Of a stretch of 64,000 nt of DNA, positions 51,801 to 62,280 are shown piece by piece. Every line of letters starts with the position of its first letter. Position 1 is the stretch's first letter. Source of the stretch: Telmatactis stephensoni (taxonomy: Eukaryota > Cnidaria > Anthozoa > Actiniaria > Isophelliidae); NCBI GenBank assembly GCA_029948255.1, contig JALIZF010001485.1, positions 124,001-188,000 on the forward strand. The letters are read 5' to 3'. Below the pieces are notes generated by a model. The model saw only the letters and a program-made list of their open reading frames with translations. It did not search any database and was not told the DNA's origin. A program made the translations under genes and the position numbers.

Positions 51801-52472
51801 AAACCTCGTCACTACAACTGCACATGTCAAAGTGGCTGGAAAGGACAAAACTGTACATGTAAGACAACTTAATTAAGTATTAGTTATAATCATCACTTTC
51901 TAGGGAGGATTTAGAGGAAAGGTGCACATCCCCCTCCCTCCTCCCCTCCCCCTCCCCCTTCAGGTTCTTATGTCTAAATATTCTCTGGATGAATCCTGAT
52001 TTCTATAACCCTTTTGGCCCTGGTTGCACAAAGCTTTGATAAGTTATTCAGCAGATAGGCTCTATAGACTAGGAGCAAAACTGAAAAAGTCGATCGCAAA
52101 AAGTGCAGGAGGCATTTTAGGGTAGAAGCTGGTAACATAACTATTCTAAACTAATTTTTCATGCTGAATCCGAATATGACAGTTACCAAGACGTATTCTG
52201 TAATCTTATACGTGTAAATGACGTATTTTGTGAATTGCTACAGTCATTTCATACTAACGGCTCAACAAATTATGCCACCCAAATTATTTTTCTTGATAAA
52301 AAAAGATGATGATTGTGTGTATGTATAATTTATTTTCATTTTTTTCCTTTCCACAGCCAAGGATTTGATGACAACAATAACCCCTTCATCTCAAGGCTAT
52401 AATATCACTGCAGTGTTTACAATCCTCTACGTAGTGCTCGCTTTCCTTTCTCGGTTCTTAGTAATAGAGTAA
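45876..52472 (+). CDS. Secreted/membrane-anchored EGF-domain protein with unrecognised N-terminal domain, 4 exons
   Basis: Exons 45876-45942, 50774-51184, 51739-51858 and 52357-52472 all join in phase 1 and give 237 residues. Exon 1 is a clean signal peptide (starts MTALSRNLQLIFGMVFWG). Exon 2 encodes a domain of about 137 residues that I do not recognise. It has Cys spaced as pairs (CANNTC, a lone Cys before YYDYG, then CC) and several N-glycosylation sites (NTT, NAT, NSS). Exon 3 is one EGF-like module (CVMYKPCANKGTC ... CTCQSGWKGQNC). Exon 4 gives a short Ser/Thr linker and a C-terminal hydrophobic stretch (TAVFTILYVVLAFL) ending six residues later, which fits a GPI signal or a single membrane anchor. 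All borders are AG/GT. Exon 1 has a diverged twin at 54942, so the gene belongs to a local tandem duplication. The role is unknown; by layout it is an extracellular receptor or ligand. Confidence 0.75.
48337..48480. repeat. Foldback GTGCTCCGTTCATTAATACA, copy A
   Basis: Arms of about 65 bp pair around AAGCACTTCTTTCGTGCTT. The copy B counterpart is at 59992-60134, so it predates the duplication. Confidence 0.75.
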
Positions 52473-52528
52473 CTATTGGCCCACAAGCAATCTCGTGCTG
52501 TCTGTTATTTGTCTGCCTGTCTGCCTGT

Positions 52529-52559
<31 letters not shown>

Positions 52560-52659
52560 CCATGTTACCAGCTTCTACCCTAAAATGCCTTCTGCACTTT
52601 TTGCGATCGACTTTTTCAGTTTTGCTCCTAGTCTATAGAGCCTATCTGCTGAATAACTT
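52041..52659. repeat. Inverted-repeat element enclosing the last exon of the EGF-protein gene
   Basis: The left arm 52041-52138 (AAGTTATTCAGCAGATAGGC...) and right arm 52562-52659 (...CCTATCTGCTGAATAACTT) are near-perfect inverted copies of about 97 bp. 52138-52265 also matches 18742-18860, so the left part belongs to a family present elsewhere. The coding exon 52357-52472 lies between the arms. Confidence 0.75.
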
Positions 52660-52664
52660 GAATA

Positions 52665-52772
52665 ACTGAATAACTGCCTGCCCGCCTGCCCGCCTGCCCG
52701 CCTGCCCGCCTGTCCGCCTGCCCGCCTGCCCGCCTGCCCGCCTGCCCGCCTGCCCGCCTGCCCGCCTGCCGA
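52665..52772. repeat. (CCTGCCCG)n microsatellite at LINE 3' end
   Basis: About 13 copies of an 8-bp unit directly abut the LINE coding end. A second, related (TGCC)n tract sits at 52497-52562. CR1-type LINEs often end in short tandem repeats rather than poly(A), which may be the source. Confidence 0.75.
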
Positions 52773-53757
52773 AACGGATACTAGAGGCAGAAGAAAGTCT
52801 AGTAGACCTTGTGTTCCTCTGAACAGATGGAATGAGGGAGGGTTTGACTTTTACTAGTCCATGGGTAATCTTGTATAGGAAGACGAGGTCCAGGTATTCG
52901 TGCCAGTAGCAAAGGGGTAGTATGGACAGCGATTGTAGCCTAGATGCATAAGTGACTTCGGTTGAGAAAGGCAGGCCAAGTATGAATTTAGTTGCACGTC
53001 TTTGGGTTCGTTCAAGTCTACTTATGAGTTCAATCGACTGAGGCGACCAAACTTGTGTCGCATAACCAAGATGTGAACGAACTAGAGTCAGGTATATGGT
53101 TCGTTTAACTGACGTGTTGGTAATGTAACGAGAGTTACGCTTAATATATCCCAAAAGCTTATTTGCACGGGCTGCCTGTTCAAGAACTTGCTTCTTCCAC
53201 GAGAGGTCAGCGCTCACCCACACTCCAAGATCTCGCTCACAGTAAGTTCTCTCCAAGTTGGAATCGCGTATTTTATAACTTGAGACCACTGCTTTAGTCG
53301 TCTTGCGTGTGATGGACTGTAGTTTACATTTTGATTCGTTGAAGACTAAGCCGGACGTCAAGGTCCATGCGACCAATCTTGTTAAGTCGGTCTGAAGATG
53401 CATTGCGTCATCTGCAGATTTAATAGCCTTAAACATCTTCGTGTCATCTGCAAACATTGAGACGTTACTGCAGCGTACAACATCAGGGAGCTCGTTCACA
53501 TATAACAGGAACATCGCGGGACCCAACAAGGACCCTTGTGGGACTCCTGATGTGACTTCCAGTGCATCAGATGTTGCGCCAAGGACTATTACTCTTTGTC
53601 GGCGGTCAGTCAGGTAGTTCTTAAACCACTGTAACAGGTTCCCCCCAAAGCCAGATTTTCGAAGCTTGTCAATGAGCATTACATGGTCAACCTTGTCAAA
53701 TGCTTTACTCATGTCCAAGTAAATTACATCAACCTGCCTACCTGTCCGATTCAGCAT
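52770..53757 (-). pseudogene. CR1/L2-type LINE reverse transcriptase, truncated at both ends
   Basis: The open frame encodes RT blocks in order: VIYLDMSKAFDKVDH, SGVPQGSLLGP, the catalytic MFADDTKMF, then the thumb and C-terminal helices up to RNTRSTRLS. The N-terminal endonuclease and RT start are missing (5' truncation at about 53760). The C-terminus runs straight into an 8-bp microsatellite, so the last residues (a repeated RRAGGQAG pattern) are not real LINE protein. It lies just downstream of the EGF-protein gene and against copy B of the duplication. Confidence 0.85.
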
Positions 53758-53886
53758 TCTTAAACTTCATTTGGCTGGAAAATCTAGAACGAACGCAACA
53801 GCAGAAATAAAATCGACTCCATTGCCATTCAATAAATTGCGTCTCGAGTCATACGAACAGCCTTCGAAAGTTTTGGTTCTGCCATA

Positions 53887-54170
53887 CCGTATTTACTCGA
53901 ATAAGCGCGTCCCCCGAATAAGCGCCCCCTTTGGACAAAAAAAATAAGCGCCTTCCCCGAATAAGCGCCTCGCACCTCGTTATAGTACACTAATACCAGT
54001 ACTGTTGTAGTAGTATAACATTGATATTATTGATATTAAAAGGAAAGCATATTTTGACAGTTTTGTACGCGTTTCCTCCCACTGAATAAGCGCCTCCCTC
54101 GAATAAGTGCCTCCCCCGAATAAGCGCCCCGTTTTAGACGTGAAAAAGGCGCTTATTCGAGTAAATACGG
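53887..54170. mobile_element. 284-bp TA-flanked MITE in copy B
   Basis: Terminal inverted repeats CCGTATTTACTCGAATAAGC / GCTTATTCGAGTAAATACGG, flanked by TA on both sides. Copy A has the empty site (CCATATTGTTC near 43990). The inside repeats GAATAAGCGCC. The TIRs and TA target fit the Tc1/mariner class. Confidence 0.85.
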
Positions 54171-54343
54171 TATTGTTCTCTATAACAATAGCGGGATTAA
54201 GGGATTAGCGTTCTTTGCACTATGAAACTGGACACGCTGTCTTTTGTAAGAAAATTTAATCTCAGATATCAAAAAGATTTATTTGCGGGCGCAATTTATA
54301 TAAATTCATCTGTTGTGCTTGTGAAATTTCTGTAAAATGTTTC

Positions 54344-54580
54344 ACTGCGGTTTTCGATATTCTGACCTTCAAACAGTCCGTTGGTTATTCGCTTCCGCCC
54401 ACCTCAACAAAACATCAAAAAATTAATACTAAAAGTTCTCAAAATCCCACCAAATGACCAAATATGATCTTTATATTAGCTATATTATCATTTTGGTATT
54501 AAATGTTCTTCGTATTAGTGATTTTTACTTTTGATTGACGGAAGCAAAAACCGCGCAAATTAGCGTCGAAAACCACAGTA
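54344..54580. repeat. CTGCGGTTTTCGA family element, copy B
   Basis: Same insertion as 44977-45243, carried along by the duplication. Its right end has lost part of the inverted repeat. Confidence 0.7.
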
Positions 54581-54941
54581 ATATTATATTACCGGTACAA
54601 ATTTCAAGGCTTGTAGACAAATGGCATGGCTGCAAATTTCTCAGAAATCAGACAAGGTTTTGATATATATAAAAAGACGCGATTAAAATTTATGTCTGAC
54701 AAACAAATCAATAGATACGGGCCACCTTAATATGTATTGTCTATTGCACTATTCTCAATCGATGGGGGGTTCGTCACGCATTGAACAGATATTGTACCAC
54801 ATGTTCATATATGCAGTGTTTATTGGTTGATAGTTGGGTGCTGGCTATTCAAGCCTGTCTTCAAGCAATAGCCGGCCTGTCGTCGCTCGTTCCTCTTGTG
54901 TGTATCAAAAAAGACCTTTGCAAGCCAGCGATTTTGACACA

Positions 54942-55008
54942 ATGACCGCTCTATCCAGCGATCTTCTATTAATCTTCGGGATGGTGTTTTTGGTCACTAT
55001 CGTGCAAG
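54942..55008 (+). CDS. Signal-peptide exon of a second, tandem copy of the EGF-protein gene (partial)
   Basis: This is a paralog of the exon at 45876-45942, with the same length (67 nt), same phase-1 GT donor (gtaaatga) and a conserved upstream flank. The product starts MTALSSDLLLIFGMVFLV, so the signal peptide stays intact with several substitutions. No exon 2 follows within the duplicated block. In copy A, exon 2 lies about 205 bp past the point where similarity to copy B stops, and in copy B that point (61181) is where the virus-like element begins. Exons 2-4 of the second copy, if present, should lie beyond the window's right edge. Confidence 0.6.
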
Positions 55009-56204
55009 GTAAATGAAAGTGAACGTTTGAACAGACGAGATGCATATGATTATTTGACTTTATACCATAATTTACATTTGTAAAAAGATTTGTTTTAACA
55101 TATGCCTTCGAAATACGATGTGATATTACAGTATATACACCACAGTCATATCAGTTGCATATTTGTTAACTGCTTTAAGATATTTGGGACGATATTAGGC
55201 CGTTACTCAATGTCATCGAATGAAGGCATGCACTTCTATTTCTTTACCCTGGGTTCCAGTGGTTTATCGTCTCGCTCCGACGTTTATTTCTTCGGTAGGA
55301 CAGGTCACACAACACTAAAGAAAGCTGGAATAAAAATCCCTGGTGCCCAGAGTACTATTTCTTCGACTACATAAATGTGTGGTACACATCTTGCAGAATA
55401 GTACTCAGAATGGACTTTTTGCGTGACATTTTTTAAATTTTAATCAAACAAAAACAACTAGACTCTACGTTGTAGAGTGAACCGTCCCAGGCCATGACAT
55501 GTACTAGCTTGTGTTTAACTCTCCTTGCATAGGTATTATATATCTCCGACATGCAAAAATATTCCCTGCGAATATACTAGTTTTATTCATTTTTTTTATT
55601 TCACTATGTATCTCAATTGTTTGCTGTAAAAACTTCTACTGACAACGGTGTTTTTGACACAATAACAAATCGTGTATTTTTCGGATGTTTTATATATTGA
55701 ACAAGACGCATAGCTGCGTGAACTCGGGCTTTCTATGTAGTAAATCATGAGTTCTCTTTGTTAACATTGTCCCTTTAAATTCTCCATTCGTTTAATCTGC
55801 TGTGCTCTTTGACCTAAAAGCGCATTTATACAGGCTTAGCCTTCTTTTCTAGAAAGACCTATACCCTATACCTATACCTATACCCTATACCTATACCCTG
55901 GTTTATCGTCTCCTTCCGACGTTTATTTACTTGATAAGAGAGAAACTCTCTAAAGAAAGCGAATAATAAACCCCTGGAGCCTAGGGTAAGAAAGACCCAT
56001 CGGATTAAAAATTGATTTTTGTTTATAGTCACTACACGTGAAATGGTTTTTTCAAACTAACTTATTTGACTTCTGCAGTGTACTATCAATTTTAATCATG
56101 ATATTTTGATTCATTTGCTTTATTAATAACAACAACTTTTGCAATAATTTGAAGAGACAAATAAATGTGTTTTAAAGTTTATCTGTTTATCAGTTTATCT
56201 GAAG

Positions 56205-56290
56205 GGTCAGTGCTTGAGCGTCGGACCGGAAATCCGAATGTAGGCTCAAATCACGCTGAGGGCTCGGAATTTTTAAGATCTGAAATTTTT
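56205..56290 (+). repeat. tRNA-like SINE head fragment
   Basis: Contains GTGCTTGAGCGTCGGACCGG, AAATCCGAATGT and GGCTCAAATCACGC in tRNA order (D-arm, anticodon-stem and T-arm-like parts). It lies in the part of copy B that copy A lacks. Confidence 0.5.
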
Positions 56291-56860
56291 ACACTCGCAG
56301 AAGCATTCACATCCAACGAACACATTTCCGAGTGACAATCCAATCATTTACTTACAGAAGAATTGTTGGTAATTCTGCCTGCCTTGAAACAAACCAACTT
56401 TAATATAACTGATTTGCAATACTCACAACTCTACAACTTCAACACGGATTATTAGCAGAATTGATTCACAGTTGGTGATCATTAAAGATGAAAACTACCG
56501 CTCTATGTTATACTGCTCTATGTTTTAACTATAACTATTAGACTACGTTGAATTTAAGCACAAACTTTCCTTTATTTTCTTGGTTTTTAGCTTTCAAATA
56601 GCAATACAATTTAGATGACTTGGGTATTTCAACGAATACGTTCGTAAACAAACTCAAAAATGTTCGCTCGTAAATTGATCTCTCGTAAAGTTCGCGGACC
56701 GACCCGTTCCGAAAACGCTCGCCATCTTTTAGTGTGGGTCTACCGCGAACAGTGTGTGCCTTTGTATGTAGCTTGAGCGTACTAGAAATCATATTTACCC
56801 TTGAATCGCGAGACATCTTGCAGGTCGCCATGATGACCATGTGCTTTTGACGCTTATTTA

Positions 56861-56952
56861 GGTATATACTTCATGGTTTTGAGTGCCGTATAGTCGCTCT
56901 GTACTTCTCAAGTAAAGAAGCGACTATATAGGACAATCATGAAGTATATACC
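56861..56952. repeat. 92-bp hairpin GGTATATACTTCATG
   Basis: The left and right ends pair (GGTATATACTTCATG, CATGAAGTATATACC), with a second pairing block around TATAGTCGC. It lies in copy B sequence that is absent from copy A. Confidence 0.75.
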
Positions 56953-57931
56953 TCTCGACGCATGCGCCTTTCTATCTATACGCATGCGCTTTAGTGCCTA
57001 AACTGCGATTTGTGACTGAAGGCAACAAAAAAAAAAAAAAAATAACGAAGCCCAATTTATAACTCGGGCATTCCTACGGAAGCCCGAGTAATAAACGTTT
57101 TAACAAAACGCACCTCGAACCCTACACTGGTTGCCTGTAGTTCAACAAGCCACAGTAGTAAAGATCTTTAATTTATCTGTCAACAGCTATTAGTGAATAT
57201 CATGCATATTATATTTCTCACATGCAAAAATATTACCCTCGAATATACCAGTTTATTCAACGTTTTATTTCACTATATATCTAAATTGTTTACTGTAAAG
57301 ACTTCTACAACGGCGTTTTTGACACAATAACAAATCCTGTGTTTTTTCGTTCCTGTTTCAGATGTTTTATCCATTACGTGACCACTGGCAAACGCATCGG
57401 GTCAAATAGAACCTTAGTTGTCTGGTAAAGAATTTCAGTGTTAAAATTCAGTACAAAAACTCTCAAGATCTCTTGAATGCTTAAATACGAAATATATTTG
57501 ACTTACCTCTATATGCATTCGTTTAGCAACATGTAGGGCGAGACATTCGTAGATTTCCAGCTTAAAAGAATTACTCTGAATCGCGACAGCTTCATTTTCA
57601 AGTACTCCATTGCGAATTCAATATTTGGTCAAAGTATTGGAGATCAAGCTCAAAATAACAGCCCATTCTGAAGCTCTTATAAGTCTCTCGATATATCTCG
57701 AGTTAAAAGCTCCATTTTCTATTGCCTGACTACTGGTGGACATTGTTGCTAGGTGCTATTAGATTAGCCAATCAGATCAGATTTTGTTATTCATTGTTTA
57801 TTGTTATAACATGGAGACGAGGTTCGTATGAAAATCGTCGGCCGTTCGGCCAAAACTTGACAAGGAAAAAAAAACAACAAGAAGAAAGTTGCTGCATTTT
57901 ATAACCGTCCCGGCCAAGGGCCTGGGACGGT

Positions 57932-58194
57932 AAAAATGTAATATTTGAAAAGAACACACCAAAATTAGTAAAAGTTGAGATTTTGAAGTAGTTTCGATGA
58001 ATAGCGCCAAAGTTATGGGCGGCCGAAGTTGGTTCTTTTTCTATAGAAACGTTCCGTGATGGGCAACAGCTTGTCCACCATACAAATATAAAGCAAACTT
58101 CGGCCGCCCATAACTTTGGCGTTATTCATCGAAACCACTTCAAAATCTCAACTTCTACTAATTTTGGTGTGTTCTTTTCAACTATTATATTTTT
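57932..58194. repeat. Large foldback with about 99-bp arms
   Basis: The left arm 57932-58030 and right arm 58096-58194 are almost perfect inverted copies (AACACACCAAAATTAGTA, GCCAAAGTTATGGGCGGCCG) around a 65-bp loop. Absent from copy A. Confidence 0.85.
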
Positions 58195-58485
58195 GTTTTT
58201 AATTGTTGGATGAAAATTTAAAATGTCACGCAAGACCTGCCAAAAGCCAATTACCTCGAAAATTTTCTTCGCCTCTGTACCCTGCGAGCAGAGGCAGTTT
58301 TACTCACGCTACGAAGAGAGAAAAACTAGAAGTGTGAGGCATCGCCTCTGCTGTTCACGAACGAACTGGACAAGATATGGCAAATTTTCAGTCCGTCAAC
58401 AATTGTCTGTGACTACGAAGTCACGCCAGGCGTTGACTTGTAGACCAACGGACAGACAATTTTAGTCCGTCTGTTAGCGAAAAAA

Positions 58486-59218
58486 TCGTGACAAATAGCG
58501 TACAAGCACCAAATTTCGTACAGGTGATCCTTTTTTTATACGAAACAATTTAAGAGGGGGTGCCATGAAATTCGAATATCAAAATGAGTTTTTTGAGCAC
58601 GGTAATTTCTCGTCATTCTTGCGTTACATTATGTAAATTAGAAAATTTTAAAGGCCAAAAATTTTAAAAGCATATATGTTTGCTTTTATTGTGGATATGT
58701 CTCCATGGATAATGAGATGAATATATCTGTTCAGCGAAGAGAGCATATACAAATGCATTAAACGTCCTCAGGTTTCGACTTTCAAAGACGAAGGATGATT
58801 TTGGCAAGAAAATGTCACGCTGAACTTCGTTGTCGCTGCATTAGCCAACTCAAATGGTTAATTTAAGAATGTTACATTGACCTAGTGAAAACGATGCTTT
58901 GCCATAATGCTTCCTGTGGCTTCAATAAGACATTCTGAGCTTTTTAACAAAATCATTCAAGTAGTTTTTACGAAAACCGAAAGAGCGCGGTACATGTACA
59001 TTTGGGGATAAAGCGACGAACAAAATTCGTTCCGTCGATTTTGTCAAAGATAGTGCTCAACGTAGCAAAATTTAAGCCCAATAAGATGATTTTTACGAGT
59101 TTAGAATATAATTTTAGTTAGTCTTTTTAAACGATATATTAAGCATCTTTTGAAATTCTTTCATATACCTAAAGGAACATCTATACCTCGTTTGGTGTTT
59201 GTACGCGATTTGTCACGA
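58486..59218. mobile_element. 733-bp TIR element in copy B
   Basis: Ends TCGTGACAAATAGCGTACAA and the near complement of TTGTACGCGATTTGTCACGA. Copy A lacks it (46580-46620). No coding frame inside. Confidence 0.7.
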
Positions 59219-59478
59219 TCACACCCTTTTTTGCCCTTAAAGCGGCGAAGTCGCAGATCAACAGTTAAAGACTATCAAGTTAAAGGGTGAAAGGCTATAA
59301 AAAAACGTCGACGACAAATTCGAGAGTCGTGCTGTCAAAGAACGATAAATGATAAAATAATGTAAACCCAAGTAAACCCAAATAAACCCAAGAGGAAGAC
59401 AGAAACCCCACTAGGATTCCCCACTACAAAACCTGCAGCAAACACGTCACCACTGTGATAGTCAAAATCAGTACAGTA

Positions 59479-59567
59479 TAGCCTGCGTAGCGGCGTAAGC
59501 GGAGGGGGAAGAATCCCCCCTCTTCTCCCTCCCCTCTCCCCAATCCCTTACGCCGCTACGCAGGCTA
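59479..59567. repeat. 89-bp hairpin element in copy B
   Basis: TAGCCTGCGTAGCGGCGTAAG pairs with the complementary right end. Copy A has the empty site (CAGTACAGTACTGC near 46815). Confidence 0.75.
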
Positions 59568-59991
59568 GTACGGTACTGCACAAAAATAGGACCTACAGAG
59601 CTCATAAACGTCTAATTATTACACTTTACTGACTTCATGTGGTAAAATCAGGAACGCCGAAACGGCACCATCGGAACGAAACCCGCACGGAATCATCGGA
59701 ACCACCTAAACAAGACATCGGAACGACCAAAAAAGCCATCTAGACGATCGGAACCACTTAAAAACCATTTATAAAATAAGATAAATATATTGATCACATA
59801 AACCTGATTCAATTTATTCATGTTCTTTGGTTTCTTTTTATTATATACCCTTGTTGATACGCGCGCTCTGATTGGCTGAAAGCTGTGCTTTCAGTATTAG
59901 AGAACGGAGCACAGTTCTGACGTCACCTTTTGAATTTTTGTACGGAGAAAATCGAACATTTTTCCTTGAATATTTACTTCAAAATATCTAA

Positions 59992-60134
59992 TAAAACAAA
60001 TAGAACATCTTTTTCCGTGCTCCGTTCATTAATACAGCACTTAGGAAGTGCCGAGAACACTTCTTTCGTGCTTTCGTCACTTCCTGCGTGCTGTATTACT
60101 GAACGGAGCACGGAAAACGCTGTTCTATTTGTTA
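59992..60134. repeat. Foldback GTGCTCCGTTCATTAATACA, copy B
   Basis: Counterpart of 48337-48480. Here further sequence with the same inverted motif (GAACGGAGCACAG) lies just upstream at 59900-59915. Confidence 0.75.
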
Positions 60135-61344
60135 AATTTTGTCCTTATTTATAATGTTCGCAACGAAAAATATTACCGTACCGTTGAGGCAAAGCTCGAG
60201 TTAATGCAACATATCCCTGCATACCCTAGACAGATTTCGATTTCTCATTTCTCATTACTGAAACACATAATAGCGAGGATCTTTAGCTCACCTTTTTCCG
60301 TCGATGGCGTCCATGGGAAACGCATACCACGTATTCACAAATCGAAATCTGTCTAGGATTCTAACTAAATGTAAGTCAGCGGCGACAAGTATATGAGCCG
60401 TGTTCCTTTGTTTTATTTTATAGAAGACAAACGTTTTGGTCATTTTTTTGCGACGCAGAACGACAACGCAAGCACGTTTTCAAAACGCAATTTTACATGC
60501 ACGTCCTCGCTGGAACGTCACTTGGTGCATTCTCACGTGCTAGCAAGGACGGCAATGGCAAGAACGAGGACGCATGCATGTAAAAACATTTTGAAAACGT
60601 TCTTGCGTCATCGTCTGGTGTCGCCGTACTCGTTCCCGTCGTAGATCTTAAGAACGCTATTAACCTGAGTTGGCGTATTTTGTTCTTATCACAAGAGGGG
60701 GGGACTTGTTGTTCTTAGTATCTAAACATTTTACCTACCCCCTATCCCCTCTGTCATACATAATGAAAGCAGCCTAACAAATATAGATTCTATTTTTCTT
60801 ACTTGCCTCAAAATGTGGTAAGAACCAAAAGTGTGCCATGAATCCGAATAAGGGATCCAGCCAGAAAGGTCTATTTTGAACTTAGTTAATAAATATATAC
60901 AAATTTTGAAACAGCCTTAGTGTTCTTATGCACGTATCAATGTAAGTCCCATGGAGGGGGGGGGGGATATTCAGGCAAGGGTGGCGATTTGAAAAATATT
61001 CCTTACAAAATTCAAATGCCCCAGGGCGGTGAAGAAATTGTCAATCAAATGGTACAAAAATCCCCACACAGATGAATATGTTTTTAATCAAATGCATTAC
61101 AGCCAAAATCGTTGCATCGCGACCAGCAAATTACAAATTTTGTTTTGATTTTGGGTTTTTCTGAGCCGTCAATCAGTTTGGGGAAGGAAGCAGCAGTAAG
61201 GGTTTGTTCCGTTTGGACCTTGAAATATGCAGGCCTTGCCTGCGTAGATCGAGGGGTGTCGGCAGCAGGGATTCACTGCGTCGTTTCAGGAAGCTCGCAA
61301 CAGATTACTGCTGCTGGTAGAGACTATAAAATAACAATTATATA

Positions 61345-61938
61345 ATGTTGTGTGACTGTAACGCGCCTGTCGTAACCTATGAAAGTTATAAAATGTGTTC
61401 TGATTGTCTTAAGCGAGAACTTATACCGCCGCCGCCAAGACGCTTAAAGTGTTGTGGTGATAAGATGACGATAGAAGAAGACACTTCGGCCGTATGCGAA
61501 AGTTGTGGGCGAATAATCTTTAATGCTGTACGCTGTGCGACTGAAGGGCAATATTATGCCAACGGCGGTCGTAAAAAGACGCCATATAAGAGAATTATTT
61601 ACTTTAGAAAATGGATGCAAATTATTTTAGCTTTAGAGCCAGTCTATGTTGACAAAGAAACCTTGCAGCGGATAAAAGTTAATTTACGAGAACCCACGCC
61701 ACAGGGCTTGACAAAAGCTCTAAAAAAATTAAAGCTACAAAAATATAACAAGGGTATTTCTTATCTTCTGTCTGAAATTACAGGCGAAAAAATACCCGAC
61801 GTTTCTATGGAAACTATGCGTAGGGCCGAAGGAATGTTTACTCAGCTGCGAGGGAAAATCTATTATTACCCTGACGTAATCTATAAGATATTTTATGAAA
61901 TCGATCACAATCACCCCCTATTGAGATGGATTCCTTAG
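61345..61938 (+). CDS. VLTF3-like (poxvirus A2L-type) late transcription factor of a virus-like element
   Basis: The product has 197 residues. The N-terminal quarter has two Cys clusters fit for zinc: Cys3, 5, 18, 21 and Cys36, 37, 51, 54 (CESCGRIIF zinc-ribbon knuckle). The rest resembles the VLTF3 family found in large DNA viruses and some virus-like mobile elements: an aromatic-basic stretch YKRIIYFRKWMQIILALE (residues 81-98), a TKALKKLKLQKYNKGI helix (123-138), then ITGEKIPDVS and a C-terminal segment near YKIFYEIDHNHPLLRWIP. In viruses this family drives late-gene transcription with the viral RNA polymerase. The start is fixed by TATATAATG (ATG at 61345) with a TATAAA box 15 nt upstream at 61325. 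The frame is intact with no intron. The family call rests on recalled pattern similarity and needs a profile search. Confidence 0.68.
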   Translation: MLCDCNAPVVTYESYKMCSDCLKRELIPPPPRRLKCCGDKMTIEEDTSAVCESCGRIIFNAVRCATEGQYYANGGRKKTPYKRIIYFRKWMQIILALEPVYVDKETLQRIKVNLREPTPQGLTKALKKLKLQKYNKGISYLLSEITGEKIPDVSMETMRRAEGMFTQLRGKIYYYPDVIYKIFYEIDHNHPLLRWIP

Positions 61939-61965
61939 AAGTCTTATGCATCGGTCGAACGCAAG

Positions 61966-62097
61966 CTTTCGAAAGTCTCACGCGTGAGACCTCCATATAA
62001 GGGAGCCACGTCAAAAAATGAATTCAATAGAATATGAATGGGATTATGTCATAATCTCTTTCGAAAGTCTCACGCGTGAGACCTCCATATAAGGGAG
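61966..62097. promoter_or_regulatory. Duplicated 40-bp block of stacked palindromes with CArG box
   Basis: Two identical 40-bp copies (61966-62005 and 62058-62097) lie 92 bp apart in the spacer between the two convergent genes. Each holds the 10-bp palindrome CTTTCGAAAG, the adjoining 16-bp palindrome GTCTCACGCGTGAGAC, and CTCCATATAAGGGAG, which contains CCATATAAGG, a perfect match to the CArG consensus CC(A/T)6GG bound by SRF/MADS proteins. Each copy is followed within 55 bp by an ATG starting a very short frame (24 and 26 codons, starts at 62019 and 62149). Protein-binding site, promoter pair, replication/recombination site or RNA hairpin are all possible. Confidence 0.45.
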
Positions 62098-62280
62098 TGT
62101 TAGACAGCAGATAAATATACAATCAGCATCATCTTTAACAGTTTTATGAATACGAATGGCTTATGGCATAATCCAGCCTATTGTTTTATTGATCTCCGAT
62201 TGGCTTATTCTAACAGCTGTGAATAGACTGGCGTTCGATATGCAAATTAAAGCCCATGGGATTTTTCTCGAGGTGAATAT

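Larger units (their letters stand above)
53787..61181 (+). repeat. Segmental tandem duplication, copy B
   Basis: This is the second copy of 43889-50568. It carries insertions that copy A lacks: a 284-bp TA-flanked MITE (53887-54170), about 2.8 kb between 55390 and 58260, a TIR element (58486-59218) and a small hairpin element (59479-59567). The last base shared with copy A is about 61181. Beyond it copy A continues into exon 2 of the EGF gene, while copy B goes straight into the virus-like element. The left end abuts the 5'-truncated LINE. Confidence 0.85.

Noticed and set aside
52642..52772. C-terminal Gly/Arg/Ala repeat of the LINE frame as a real protein repeat
   Set aside because: It is the translation of the (CCTGCCCG)n microsatellite. 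CR1-type RT proteins have no such tail.
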